Source of the DNA: Betaproteobacteria bacterium
GTDB lineage: Bacteria > Pseudomonadota > Gammaproteobacteria > Burkholderiales > Rhodocyclaceae
Assembly: GCA_009779355.1 (NCBI GenBank)
Contig: WREK01000006.1
Location: forward strand, 1-37,113
DNA length: 37,113 bases
Direction of reading: 5' to 3'
This document shows, piece after piece, positions 17,859 to 27,614 of this stretch; position 1 is the first letter of the stretch, and the number at the start of each line of letters is the position of its first letter. The notes beneath the pieces were generated by a model, which worked only from the letters and a program-made list of their open reading frames with translations, was not told where the DNA came from and did not search any database. The translations under genes were made by a program, and so were the position numbers.

Positions 17859-18725
17859 TTGAGAGCTTTCAGCTTTTATTTTGGACAGGAGGGTATCTTG
17901 AAAGAATTATTATCACTTCCGGGAATGTTTGCCGCGCTTTTGCTGGTAGGGGGTTGTGCCAGCATGGATATGGGTTCGGAGGCGGCAAAGACGACAGCAA
18001 CCGGTTCTGCCGCCGGAGCCAACGCACAGGGAGAAAATCCCGTACTCGAAAAATGCGACAAAACATTTGGCACCGCAGAGGTCATTGAGGATCCCGATTC
18101 CGATTGGTACTGGGTACTCGACAGGTACAAACTGAAATCGACCGCGCCGGTGCTCAAATTGCTAGCGCAGCAATCCAACTGCTTCGTGATCGTCGAACGT
18201 GGCAACAAAGGCATGAGAAGCATGATGCGGGAACGCTCATTGGATCAATCCGGCGAACTGCGGAAAAGTTCCAACTTCGGCAAAGGGCAAATGGTGTCCG
18301 CCGATTTCGCGATAAATCCTTCAATCATCTTTAGCGACAAAAATGCGGGTAGCATAGGAGGGAACATTGCTGGCCTGCTTGGGAGCGGTACAGGCCGTAC
18401 GCTCGCCGGTCTGGCAGGCAACGCCAGTTTCAAGGAAGCCAGTACCATGTTGACGTTGGTTGACAACCGCTCCAGCGTACAGCTTGCTGCCGCTGAAGGT
18501 AGCGCCCGCAATACCGACTTTGGCGCGTTAAGCGTTATCTTCGGCAGGGATGCCGGTGGAAGCCTCGGCGGCTACTCGAAAACTGCTGAAGGCAAAGTGA
18601 TCGCTGCCGCGCTTACCGACTCCTTCAACAACCTCGTCAAAGCGTTGCGCAACTACAAGATGCAAAACGTCAAAGGTGGCCTGGGAACCGGGAACAGTGG
18701 CAGTTTGCAAGTGCAGCCGGATTAA
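17859..18725 (+). CDS. CsgG-like / putative outer-membrane lipoprotein
   Basis: Lipobox LLLVGGCAS; LKLLAQQSNCFVIVERGNKGMRSMMRERSLDQSGELR resembles CsgG-type lipoproteins. Confidence 0.6.
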   Translation: MRAFSFYFGQEGILKELLSLPGMFAALLLVGGCASMDMGSEAAKTTATGSAAGANAQGENPVLEKCDKTFGTAEVIEDPDSDWYWVLDRYKLKSTAPVLKLLAQQSNCFVIVERGNKGMRSMMRERSLDQSGELRKSSNFGKGQMVSADFAINPSIIFSDKNAGSIGGNIAGLLGSGTGRTLAGLAGNASFKEASTMLTLVDNRSSVQLAAAEGSARNTDFGALSVIFGRDAGGSLGGYSKTAEGKVIAAALTDSFNNLVKALRNYKMQNVKGGLGTGNSGSLQVQPD

Positions 18726-18775
18726 GGCAGTTTTCGCATAATCGCGTATTCGCATATTCGTGTAATCACACACAT

Positions 18776-18826
18776 AATCAGGGACAGACCCAAATTACCA
18801 AGGGTAATTTGGGTCTGTCCCTGATT
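18776..18826. repeat. Perfect 24-bp inverted repeat, 3-nt loop
   Basis: AATCAGGGACAGACCCAAATTACC-AAG-GGTAATTTGGGTCTGTCCCTGATT. Confidence 0.9.
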
Positions 18827-18932
18827 GCAATTTCCAGTTATACAACCATGTTTAATGCCGATTACACTTTGACGAATCTGGATGAAATATGATGAAATCC
18901 GTACCTATTTGCCTTGGCAGAGCGAAGCAACA

Positions 18933-21059
18933 ATGAACCGCGATTTGATAGCGCACACCCCTTTGGGGGAAGCTTGGTGGGCGGTGAGCATGACTGGCCA
19001 CGAGGCGTTGGGGGAACTCTACGAATTCCGTGTAGGGCTGAAATCGGACGACCCGGACATTGACACCCAGTCACTGCTGGGGGAAGTGGCGGCGGTCGAA
19101 CTCATCGCGCAAGGGGGGCTTTCGCGTTACTTTTCCGGGCAGATCGTCAAGGTTTCGGCCCTTGGCCTGAGTGGCCGCCACTGGGCGTACGAAGTGACGC
19201 TGGCCCCGAAACTGTGGCTCGCGACCCGGCGCTCGGACTATCGGATCTGGCAGCAGCAGAGCGTGCGCGAGATTGCCAATGCGGTATTGCAAGCGAACGC
19301 GCTACGTTGCGAATGGCAGCTTAAGAACACCTACAAGACATGGGAATACCTGGTTCAGTATGGGGAGACCGACTTTGCCTTCCTGTCGCGCCTGTTCGAG
19401 CGCGAAGGCATCTATTACTGGTTCGAGCACGGGCTGGACGGGGAAAAGATGGTTCTCGGGGATCACTTCTCCATCCACGAAGCGTTTGGCGGATACAAGC
19501 AAATTCCCTTCTACATGCCGGGTTCCGAGGGGGTGTCTGATGAAGACCACTACGATGGCTGGGCCGCCTCGCGCGAACCGGAACCGGGCCGCTTCAAGCA
19601 CACGGACTACGATTTCCAGCATCCATCGCTGGACTTGACCACTGAATACAGCGACCCGCGCGGGCATCTGTTCGACCAATGCGAAATCTACGCCTACCCA
19701 GGCGGCTACACCGAGACATCCGACGGCAAGGCGTACGCCACGACAAGGCGCGAAGCCCTGCAAAAGGAGCAGGACGTCACCGAGCTAGAAGGCTCCGTGC
19801 GGGGGGCAATGCCCGGTTACAGCTTTACGCTCTACAACCATCCGCGCGCGGATCAGAACCGTGACTACCTGATCACGCGTGCGCGCTACGAAGTGCGCAT
19901 CCACGACTACGAAACCACGCCGGATGCCAACGAGCAGACCTGCCGGATGCGCATTGGGGCCATCCCGGCGGATCGGCAGTTCCGTCCCGGCGCCTGGACG
20001 CCGAAGCCGTGCGTGCGCGGCCCGGAAACGGCGGTGGTGGTAGGCCCCGAGGGCAGCGAGATCCACACTGACCAATACGGGCGGGTAAAAGTGCACTTTC
20101 CCTGGGATCGCTACGGGGCGCGTGACGGTTCCGACACGTGCTGGATACGGGTTTCCACGACTTGGGCGGGCAGGGGTTTTGGGGCGATCTCGATCCCGCG
20201 CGTCGGGCACGAAGTCATCATCGACTACGAGCATGGCAACCCGGATCGGCCCATCATCATCGGGCAGGTCTATAACGCCGAGGAGATGCCGCCCTGGGAA
20301 CTGCCTGCGAACAAAACCCAGTCGGGCGTCCTGAGCCGCTCCAGCATACTGGGTTCGCCTGACAACGCCAATGCGCTACGGTTCGATGACGCCAAGGGCA
20401 ATGAACAGGTCTGGCTGCATGCCGAACGCAACCAGGACATTGAAGTCGAAGCCGATGAGACGCACTGGGTCGGCAAAGACCGTACAAAGACCATCGACGG
20501 AAACGAAACGACTACCGTTCACAAGAACCGTACTGAGACCGTCGACGGCAACGAAACGATCACCATCCACCAGGATCGCACGAAAACGGTTGATGGCACC
20601 GAGACCAGCAAGATCAAGAAGAACAAGGCTGAAACCATCATGCTTGCCTCGGTACAAAGTGTCGGCGCTGCGCGGATGGACAACGTCGGCCTCGCCTACA
20701 ACCTGAACGTCGGCGCGGCGCAGGTCAACATCATCGGTGGCCTTTACAGCCTGGACGTCGGGCGGAAAATGATAACCATTGTTGGTAATGCTCAGGAAAC
20801 TATCGTCCAGAAAGGGGATCAGGAGGTTACCGTCCAGCAAGGGAACCAAAAGATTACCGTCGTGAGCGGAAAACAGACGACCTATGCCGCCAGGAAGATC
20901 CGGTTTGAGGCAGGCGATGAGGATATTACGCTGGTCTGTGGTGACGCCAATATCGTAGTCGCTCCGGATTCGATTGTCCTGAAAGCAGGGGGGGCTGAGG
21001 TGATGATCAACAAAGCGGGCGTTACAGTGAACGGCACCAAGATCCTTTTGAGTGGCTGA
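18933..21059 (+). CDS. vgrG: T6SS spike VgrG (copy 1)
   Basis: MNRDLIAHTPLGEAWWAVSMTGHEALGELYEF; WIRVSTTWAGRGFGAISIPRVGHEVIIDYEHGNPDRPIIIGQVYN; C-terminal 16-aa NETxTxxxNRTxTVDG repeats. Confidence 0.95.
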   Translation: MNRDLIAHTPLGEAWWAVSMTGHEALGELYEFRVGLKSDDPDIDTQSLLGEVAAVELIAQGGLSRYFSGQIVKVSALGLSGRHWAYEVTLAPKLWLATRRSDYRIWQQQSVREIANAVLQANALRCEWQLKNTYKTWEYLVQYGETDFAFLSRLFEREGIYYWFEHGLDGEKMVLGDHFSIHEAFGGYKQIPFYMPGSEGVSDEDHYDGWAASREPEPGRFKHTDYDFQHPSLDLTTEYSDPRGHLFDQCEIYAYPGGYTETSDGKAYATTRREALQKEQDVTELEGSVRGAMPGYSFTLYNHPRADQNRDYLITRARYEVRIHDYETTPDANEQTCRMRIGAIPADRQFRPGAWTPKPCVRGPETAVVVGPEGSEIHTDQYGRVKVHFPWDRYGARDGSDTCWIRVSTTWAGRGFGAISIPRVGHEVIIDYEHGNPDRPIIIGQVYNAEEMPPWELPANKTQSGVLSRSSILGSPDNANALRFDDAKGNEQVWLHAERNQDIEVEADETHWVGKDRTKTIDGNETTTVHKNRTETVDGNETITIHQDRTKTVDGTETSKIKKNKAETIMLASVQSVGAARMDNVGLAYNLNVGAAQVNIIGGLYSLDVGRKMITIVGNAQETIVQKGDQEVTVQQGNQKITVVSGKQTTYAARKIRFEAGDEDITLVCGDANIVVAPDSIVLKAGGAEVMINKAGVTVNGTKILLSG

Positions 21060-21147
21060 ACGGTACCGTATGCCGATGGCTCCAGCCTAGCCCGCTGTCG
21101 CGAAGACCCGGAACCCGGTAGAAAAACGGATTGTCGTGCGCCTGGTT

Positions 21148-22428
21148 TTACCGTCGCGCCGGCGACCGGACGTCGATGATCTCCGCGCCTTTTTTGTGGC
21201 GCTCCAGATGCGCTGCTGCGAGCCAGCGTAAATCATGTGGCGATTCGCGCAACAGCGCCCGCAAATCGAGCTCGTTTACCGGGTGCCCCAGCAACACCTG
21301 TTTTCCAACGGGAAGCGGTGGCTCCGCTCCCACAACAGCCTTGGCGTTGGGCATGGGCAAGCCGAGGTCGATGTCATCGGTTTTCCATTCATTTTCATCC
21401 AGCACTTCATCATCATCGTCTCTGTCTTCGTCGAACAGTTCCAGCGGGCTGTTTTCGATGTTTATGCCGGTCAGCGATGACCATACCCATCCTGCATAAC
21501 GCGCGCAGCTTGGGACGTTCAGGTATTGGCGTACCCTGGGCAGCCATGCCGGATCGCCATGATGGAGGATAAGCAGCAGAACTTGACGGGAGGGCAAAAA
21601 ATCCAGCAGATCCTCGATTTCCTCACTACCTGGAGGTGACGCAATGCCCAGATAACGAATCCAGCGTTCTATCCGGCTTGGGGCCTGGGTGAGTGGGTCG
21701 ACGCGCAAGCCTTCGCTGGAACCGAACTCGCTCACAGCCTTGTGCAGCAATGGCAAACCTTTGAGATCGCCAGTACGCAGGAGCGCGATAGCGGCTTCTG
21801 CTGCAACCGTTGTTTCACTGTCTTTCAGAAGGTCTGTGACCCGTTCCGTTTGGCGAAGGCGGAAACTGGCGCGACAAGCTGCCGCACGGACGAACGCACT
21901 CGGATGTTCGAGCGCTAACGTCAATTGGGATGAAAGTGATTTGTCGGAGTCCTCGAAGAAGCCATCGCCGCGGGCAAGCACCCGCCATGCTGCGACCTGA
22001 CAAAGCTCATCATCAGAATGCCCCCACTTTTTGACGAGTTCGAGCTTGCGTTCCTGTGTTTGCCATAATGCTGCACCGATCAATGCGCGCAAATAGGTTG
22101 CGGGTTTGTCCTGCAACATCGACCATACCGGATCCAGTTGTTTTTCATACCCACGTTCAAGACCCAGCGTGGCGCAAACGAAAAGTTCTCCGTCTCTTTT
22201 CCAGTCGTCGAGCACTTCAATCGCCAACTCCCAACCCGCTTTCCCCGCCACGCGTACGCCTTCCAGATGGGCTTCGAGTGCGTTGTCGAAAAGAAGCTGC
22301 GCTTGCCAGTTGAGTATCGGCGAATGAGCGAACAAGTCGCGACGTTTCCAGTAAAACGCCGCATCGGTAATATGCTGTTCGACCAAGGGAGAAATGATTG
22401 CTCGCGAGAATTCGTCTATGACATTCAT
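21148..22428 (-). CDS. TIGR02270-like HEAT-repeat protein, T6SS-associated
   Basis: HEAT-like helices (SAFVRAAACRASFRLRQTERVTDLLKDSETTVAAEAAIALLRTGD); VGKQVLLGHPVNELDLRALLRESPHDLRWLAAAHL; lies between two vgrG genes. Confidence 0.75.
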   Translation of the reverse strand: MNVIDEFSRAIISPLVEQHITDAAFYWKRRDLFAHSPILNWQAQLLFDNALEAHLEGVRVAGKAGWELAIEVLDDWKRDGELFVCATLGLERGYEKQLDPVWSMLQDKPATYLRALIGAALWQTQERKLELVKKWGHSDDELCQVAAWRVLARGDGFFEDSDKSLSSQLTLALEHPSAFVRAAACRASFRLRQTERVTDLLKDSETTVAAEAAIALLRTGDLKGLPLLHKAVSEFGSSEGLRVDPLTQAPSRIERWIRYLGIASPPGSEEIEDLLDFLPSRQVLLLILHHGDPAWLPRVRQYLNVPSCARYAGWVWSSLTGINIENSPLELFDEDRDDDDEVLDENEWKTDDIDLGLPMPNAKAVVGAEPPLPVGKQVLLGHPVNELDLRALLRESPHDLRWLAAAHLERHKKGAEIIDVRSPARR

Positions 22429-22484
22429 ATTGGAATGGTACGGCGTAATGAATTAGAGCCTGTCCCCGATTATACCGGATTATT

Positions 22485-22517
22485 CTTTGACGAATCTGGA
22501 TGAAATATGATGAAATT
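22485..22517 (+). repeat. Orphan copy of the vgrG1 5' leader
   Basis: CTTTGACGAATCTGGATGAAATATGATGAAAT identical to 18867-18898; no vgrG start follows; a diverged copy at 22609-22637 precedes vgrG2. Confidence 0.8.
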
Positions 22518-22674
22518 CATTTCCATTTGTCTATTGCACAAAAACAATCGTGCTCAGATCGCAATCGCAGAATCGGGGGCTGTCCCCGGTCATGGATATG
22601 CCAAAAGATATTGACAAATTTGTATGAAATATGATGGAATCCGTCTCTGTTTGCCTTGACAAAGCGAAGCGACC

Positions 22675-24858
22675 ATGAACCGCGAATTGATAGCGCACAC
22701 CCCTTTGGGGGAAGCTTGGTGGGCGGTGAGCATAACCGGCCACGAGGCGCTGGGGGAACTCTACGAATTCCGTGTAGGGCTGGTATCGGACGACCCGGAC
22801 ATTGACACCCAGTCTCTGCTGGGGGAAGTGGCGGCGGTCGAACTCATCGCGCAAGGGGGGCGTTCGCGCTACTTTTCCGGGCATATCGTCAAGGTTTCGG
22901 CCCTTGGCCTAAGTGGCCGCCACTGGGCGTACGAAGTGACGCTGGCCCCAAAGCTGTGGCACGCGACCCGGCGCTCGGACTATCGGATCTGGCAGCAGCA
23001 GAGCGTACGCGAGATTGCCAATCAGGTATTGCAAGCGAACGCGCTGCGTTGCGAATGGCGGCTTAAGAACGCCTGCAAGACATGGGAATATCTGGTTCAG
23101 TACGGGGAAACCGACTTTGCTTTTCTGTCGCGGCTGTTCGAGCACGAAGGCATCTATTATTGGTTCGAGCACAGGCTGGACGGGGAAAAGATGATCCTCG
23201 TGGATCACTTCTCCATCCACGAAGCGTTTGATGGATACGAGCAGATCCCCTTCTACACGCCGAATTCCGGGTGGGTGTCTGATGAAGAGCATTACGATGA
23301 CTGGTGCGCCTCGCGCGAGCCGGAGCCGGGCCGCTTCAAACACACGGACTACGATTTCCAGCACCCGTCGCAGGATCTGACCACCGAATACAGCGACCCG
23401 CGCGGGCATCTGTTCGACCAATACGAAATCTACGCCTACCCAGGCGGGTACACCGAGACGTCCGACGGCAGGGCGTACGCCGCAACAAGGCTCGAAGCCC
23501 TGCAAAAGGAGCAGGACGTCACCGAACTCGGCGGTCCCGTGCGGGGAGCAATGCCCGGTTACCGGTTTACGCTCTACAACCATCCGCGCGCGGATCAGAA
23601 CCGCGACTACCTGATCACGCGTGCGCGCTACGAAGTGCGCATCAACGACTACGAAACCACGCCGGATGCCGACGAGCAGACCTGCCGGATGCGCATCGGG
23701 GCCATCCCGGCGGATCGGCAGTTCCGCCCCGGCACCTGGACGCCGAAGCCGTGCGTGCGCGGCCCGGAAACGGCGGTGGTGGTGGGCCCCGGGGGCAGCG
23801 AGATCCACACCGACAAATACGGGCGTGTGAAGGTGCACTTCCCCTGGGACCGCTACGGTGCGCGCGACGGTTCCGACACATGCTGGATACGGGTTTCCAC
23901 GACCTGGGCGGGCAAGGGCTTCGGGGCGGTCTCGATCCCGCGCGTCGGTCACGAGGTCATCATCGACTACGAGCATGGGGACCCGGACCGGCCCATCATC
24001 ATCGGGCAGGTCTACAACGCCGAGACAATGCCGCCCTGGGAACTGCCTTCGGGCAAGGTGCACTCGGGCCTGATGTCGCGCTCGACGCCGGGCGGCTCGG
24101 AAGGCAACACGCTGCGCTTCGACGACACGTCCGGGGCCGAGCAGTTCATGATGCACGCGCAGTACAACATGGACACCAACGTCAACAATGACGAAAGCCA
24201 CACGGTGGGGGCGAACCGCACGACGAGCATCACGGACGACGAAACCTGCGCAGTGGAGGGCAAACGCGACACAACGGTGACGGGCGACGAGACGCTGACT
24301 TGCTCGGCCAACCGGGATAAGACGGTTGTGGGTGATGAGACTTGTTCGACTACCAAAACACGCACCACCAACGTAACCGGCAATGAAACCCTGATTTGTG
24401 CAGCGGACCGGCAAAAAACGATCGATGGCGACGAGAGCAATAATTTTGTGGGAAACCGGGAGAAAAAAGTTGGTGGCTCCGAGGGCGTTGAAATTGGTGA
24501 AGATTCTTCGATTTTTTCCGGGCCGCTTACATATAAGGTGCTCGGTGGCCTGCGGCAAGAGGACGTGGGGGGAGGGCATCAGGTTGGAGTCGACGAAAAC
24601 ATGACTACGAAAGCGGCAAACTATACTGTTACAGCTACCTCGCATTCTGTTACGGCTAAGACCGCAGTTACGGTCAACGCTTCGGTCATTACGCTCAAGG
24701 CTGGTCCCGCGTTGATTCGGATGGATAACTCTGGCATCACGATTGTCGGTTTGATGGAAGATGGCGAGGCAATGGGTGCAAGAAACTTCCTTTCCAGTCT
24801 GGAAAGCGCCATAAGCAAATCGAACGATGTGCAGTCATCCGTGAACAGCGTCAACTAA
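22675..24858 (+). CDS. vgrG: T6SS spike VgrG (copy 2)
   Basis: Near-identical to copies 1 and 3 over about the first 500 aa; different C-terminal tail. Confidence 0.95.
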   Translation: MNRELIAHTPLGEAWWAVSITGHEALGELYEFRVGLVSDDPDIDTQSLLGEVAAVELIAQGGRSRYFSGHIVKVSALGLSGRHWAYEVTLAPKLWHATRRSDYRIWQQQSVREIANQVLQANALRCEWRLKNACKTWEYLVQYGETDFAFLSRLFEHEGIYYWFEHRLDGEKMILVDHFSIHEAFDGYEQIPFYTPNSGWVSDEEHYDDWCASREPEPGRFKHTDYDFQHPSQDLTTEYSDPRGHLFDQYEIYAYPGGYTETSDGRAYAATRLEALQKEQDVTELGGPVRGAMPGYRFTLYNHPRADQNRDYLITRARYEVRINDYETTPDADEQTCRMRIGAIPADRQFRPGTWTPKPCVRGPETAVVVGPGGSEIHTDKYGRVKVHFPWDRYGARDGSDTCWIRVSTTWAGKGFGAVSIPRVGHEVIIDYEHGDPDRPIIIGQVYNAETMPPWELPSGKVHSGLMSRSTPGGSEGNTLRFDDTSGAEQFMMHAQYNMDTNVNNDESHTVGANRTTSITDDETCAVEGKRDTTVTGDETLTCSANRDKTVVGDETCSTTKTRTTNVTGNETLICAADRQKTIDGDESNNFVGNREKKVGGSEGVEIGEDSSIFSGPLTYKVLGGLRQEDVGGGHQVGVDENMTTKAANYTVTATSHSVTAKTAVTVNASVITLKAGPALIRMDNSGITIVGLMEDGEAMGARNFLSSLESAISKSNDVQSSVNSVN

Positions 24859-24901
24859 ACGTTTTTTTATCGATGCCTTTATTTTCGAGGAACAGCAAAC
24901 C

Positions 24902-27082
24902 ATGAACCGCGAATTGATAGCGCACACCCCATTGGGGAAAGCCTGGTGGGCGATAAGCGTCACCGGCCACGAGGCGCTTGGTGAGCTGTACGAATTCCGC
25001 GTAGGGCTGCTGTCGGACAGCCCGGACATCGACACCCAGTCGCTGCTTGGGGAAGTGGCGGCGGTCGAGCTCCTCGCGCAAGGGGGCCTGCCGCGCTGGT
25101 TTTCCGGCCAGGTCGTCAAGGTGTCGGCCCTGGGGCTGCGCGGCCTCCACTGGGAGTACGAAGTGGTGCTGGCCCCGAAGCTGTGGCACGCGACCCGCCG
25201 CTCGGACTACCGGATCTGGCAGCAGCAGAGCGTGCGCGAGATCGCCAACCAAGTATTGCAGGCGAACGCGCTGCGCTGCGAATGGCGGCTGAAGGACACC
25301 TACAGGACCTGGGAATACCTGGTCCAGTACGGGGAGACCGACTTTGCCTTCCTGTCGCGGCTGTTCGAGCGCGAAGGCATCTATTACTGGTTCGAGCACG
25401 GCCTGGACGGGGAAAAGATGGTCCTCGGGGACCACTTCTCCATCCACGAAGCGTTTGGCGGGTACGAGCAGGTTCCCTTCCGCACGCCGGGTTCCGGGTG
25501 GGTGCCCGATGAAGACCATTACGATGGCTGGGCCGCCTCGCGCGAGCCGGAGCCGGGCCGGTTCAAACACACGGACTACGATTTCCAGCACCCGTCGCAG
25601 GACCTGACCACCGAATACAGCGACCCGCGCGGGCACCTGTTCGACCAATACGAAATCTACGCCTACCCTGGCGGGTACACCGAGGTGCCCGACGGCAAGG
25701 CATACGCGACGGCAAGGCTCGAGGCCCTGCAAAAGGAGCAGGACGTCACCGAACTCGAAGGCCCCGTGCGGGGCGCGATGCCCGGGTACCGGTTTACGCT
25801 CTACAACCACCCGCGCGCGGACCAGAACCGCGACTACCTGATCACGCGAGCGCGCTACGAAGTGCGCATCAACGACTATGAAACCACGCCGGATGCCGAC
25901 GAGCAGACCTGCCGGATGCGCATTGGGGCCATCCCTGCGGAGCGGCAGTACCGCCCCGGCACCTGGACGCCGAAGCCGTGCGTGCGCGGCCCGGAAACGG
26001 CGGTGGTGGTGGGTCCCGAGGGCAGCGAGATCCACACCGACAAATACGGGCGCGTGAAGGTGCACTTCCCCTGGGACCGCTACGGTGCGCGCGACGGTTC
26101 CGACACGTGCTGGATACGGGTTTCCACGACCTGGGCGGGTAGGGGCTTCGGGGCGGTCTCGATCCCGCGCGTCGGTCACGAAGTCATCATCGACTACGAG
26201 CATGGGGACCCGGACCGGCCCATCATCATCGGGCAGGTCTACAACGCCGAGACGATGCCGCCCTGGGAACTGCCTTCGGGCAAGGTGCAGTCGGGCCTGA
26301 TGTCGCGCTCGACGCCGGGCGGCTCGGAAGGCAACGCGCTGCGCTTCGACGACACGACCGGGGCCGAGCAGTTCATGATGCACGCGCAGTACAACATGGA
26401 CACCGACGTCAACAACGACGAAAGCCACACGGTGGGGGCGAACCGCACGACAAACATTGGGGCTGACGATACCTGCGCAGTGGAGGGCAAACGCGACACA
26501 ACGGTGACGGGCGACGAGATGCTGACCTGTTCATCCAACCGGACGAAGACGATCGAGGGCGACGAGTCTTGTTCGACTGGTGGGACACGCACCACTACCG
26601 TAACCGGCGATGAAACCCTGATTTGCGAAGCGGATAGGGAAAAAACTGTTACGGGAAATGAAACGAGCAATATCACTGGCGACCGGGTAAAGATCGTTGG
26701 CGGGTCGGAAGAATCTACTATTACAGGCACTTCGGATGTCACGATCAAAGGTGCGAGCATACACAGTGTAGACGGTGACCGTAGCGATGAGGTATCCGGC
26801 TGTTATAACCTGACAATCACTGGCGACATGAGCACTTCAGCAGTGGATCACAGCGTGGAAGCCACCAACCACACCGTCAATGCCAAGACAGCTACGCTTG
26901 ACGGCAGTTCTTCGGTCACACTGAACGCGGGCATCTCAAGTATTTCGATCAGCCCTGTGGGTATTACTTTGTCGTGCCCGGTGCTTACGGTATTGGCCGC
27001 TACGGTGAATTACTCTGGCGCTGCGGCGAGCAGTTCATCCCTGATGAACATTATTAAGTCGGGAAGGGTCAGTTACAAGTGA
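24902..27082 (+). CDS. vgrG: T6SS spike VgrG (copy 3)
   Basis: Same core as copies 1 and 2; tail diverges from copy 2 after the 16-aa repeats; overlaps the downstream gene. Confidence 0.95.
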   Translation: MNRELIAHTPLGKAWWAISVTGHEALGELYEFRVGLLSDSPDIDTQSLLGEVAAVELLAQGGLPRWFSGQVVKVSALGLRGLHWEYEVVLAPKLWHATRRSDYRIWQQQSVREIANQVLQANALRCEWRLKDTYRTWEYLVQYGETDFAFLSRLFEREGIYYWFEHGLDGEKMVLGDHFSIHEAFGGYEQVPFRTPGSGWVPDEDHYDGWAASREPEPGRFKHTDYDFQHPSQDLTTEYSDPRGHLFDQYEIYAYPGGYTEVPDGKAYATARLEALQKEQDVTELEGPVRGAMPGYRFTLYNHPRADQNRDYLITRARYEVRINDYETTPDADEQTCRMRIGAIPAERQYRPGTWTPKPCVRGPETAVVVGPEGSEIHTDKYGRVKVHFPWDRYGARDGSDTCWIRVSTTWAGRGFGAVSIPRVGHEVIIDYEHGDPDRPIIIGQVYNAETMPPWELPSGKVQSGLMSRSTPGGSEGNALRFDDTTGAEQFMMHAQYNMDTDVNNDESHTVGANRTTNIGADDTCAVEGKRDTTVTGDEMLTCSSNRTKTIEGDESCSTGGTRTTTVTGDETLICEADREKTVTGNETSNITGDRVKIVGGSEESTITGTSDVTIKGASIHSVDGDRSDEVSGCYNLTITGDMSTSAVDHSVEATNHTVNAKTATLDGSSSVTLNAGISSISISPVGITLSCPVLTVLAATVNYSGAAASSSSLMNIIKSGRVSYK

Positions 27083-27603
27083 TTAAAATGGATCCCAAAC
27101 CAGAACGATCATCCTCTGTTGCAACTGACGAAACGCCGTTGGAAACCCTGTTGCAACGCCCTGCCGCTTTGCCGGAGCGGGTCGATGGCATTCTCGTTGG
27201 CCACGTAGACAAAATTACTCCGGACGGTTCTCCCTGTGTGGCCATCGAGGCGTTCGGACTTGCCGGAGTCCTTGCCGCCAGCCTGACACCCATCGCCGAA
27301 GAACACATCGGAAAAAAAGTTGCGCTCGGTTTCGAGGCAGGCAATCCGCGCCGCCCGATCATCCTCGGCCTGATGTTCGAACCCGCGCAGTGGGAAGCGG
27401 CCTCAAGTGATCCCGCGTCTTTGAACGTCACGCACGAGGATGGCCGCTGCGTTGTTTCGGCCGAGGACGAACTCGAACTGCGCTGCGGTGAAGCGCTCAT
27501 CCGGCTCCGCGCGGACGGGCGCATCTATCTGCGCGGCCAATACATTACCAGCCATGCCGACGTCGGTCAGCGCATACGCGGTGGCTCGGTGCAGATCAAC
27601 TAA
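27079..27603 (+). CDS. DUF6484-like T6SS accessory protein
   Basis: VDGILVGHVDKITPDGSPCVAI...GKKVALGFEAGNPRRPIILGLM; GTG start overlaps vgrG3 stop. Confidence 0.75.
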   Translation: MIKMDPKPERSSSVATDETPLETLLQRPAALPERVDGILVGHVDKITPDGSPCVAIEAFGLAGVLAASLTPIAEEHIGKKVALGFEAGNPRRPIILGLMFEPAQWEAASSDPASLNVTHEDGRCVVSAEDELELRCGEALIRLRADGRIYLRGQYITSHADVGQRIRGGSVQIN

Positions 27604-27614
27604 AGGGTACGTGC

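Noticed and set aside
20440-20660. DNA tandem repeat in vgrG1 as a phase-variable locus
   Set aside because: The 16-aa repeats are degenerate at DNA level and match known VgrG/gp5 stalk repeats.
22909-24645. 578-aa minus-strand ORF
   Set aside because: Lies wholly antisense to vgrG2; Ala/Arg/Val/His-rich shadow of a GC-rich coding frame; a similar one occurs antisense to vgrG3.
24851-26428. 525-aa minus-strand ORF
   Set aside because: Antisense shadow of vgrG3, paralogous only because the vgrG copies are.
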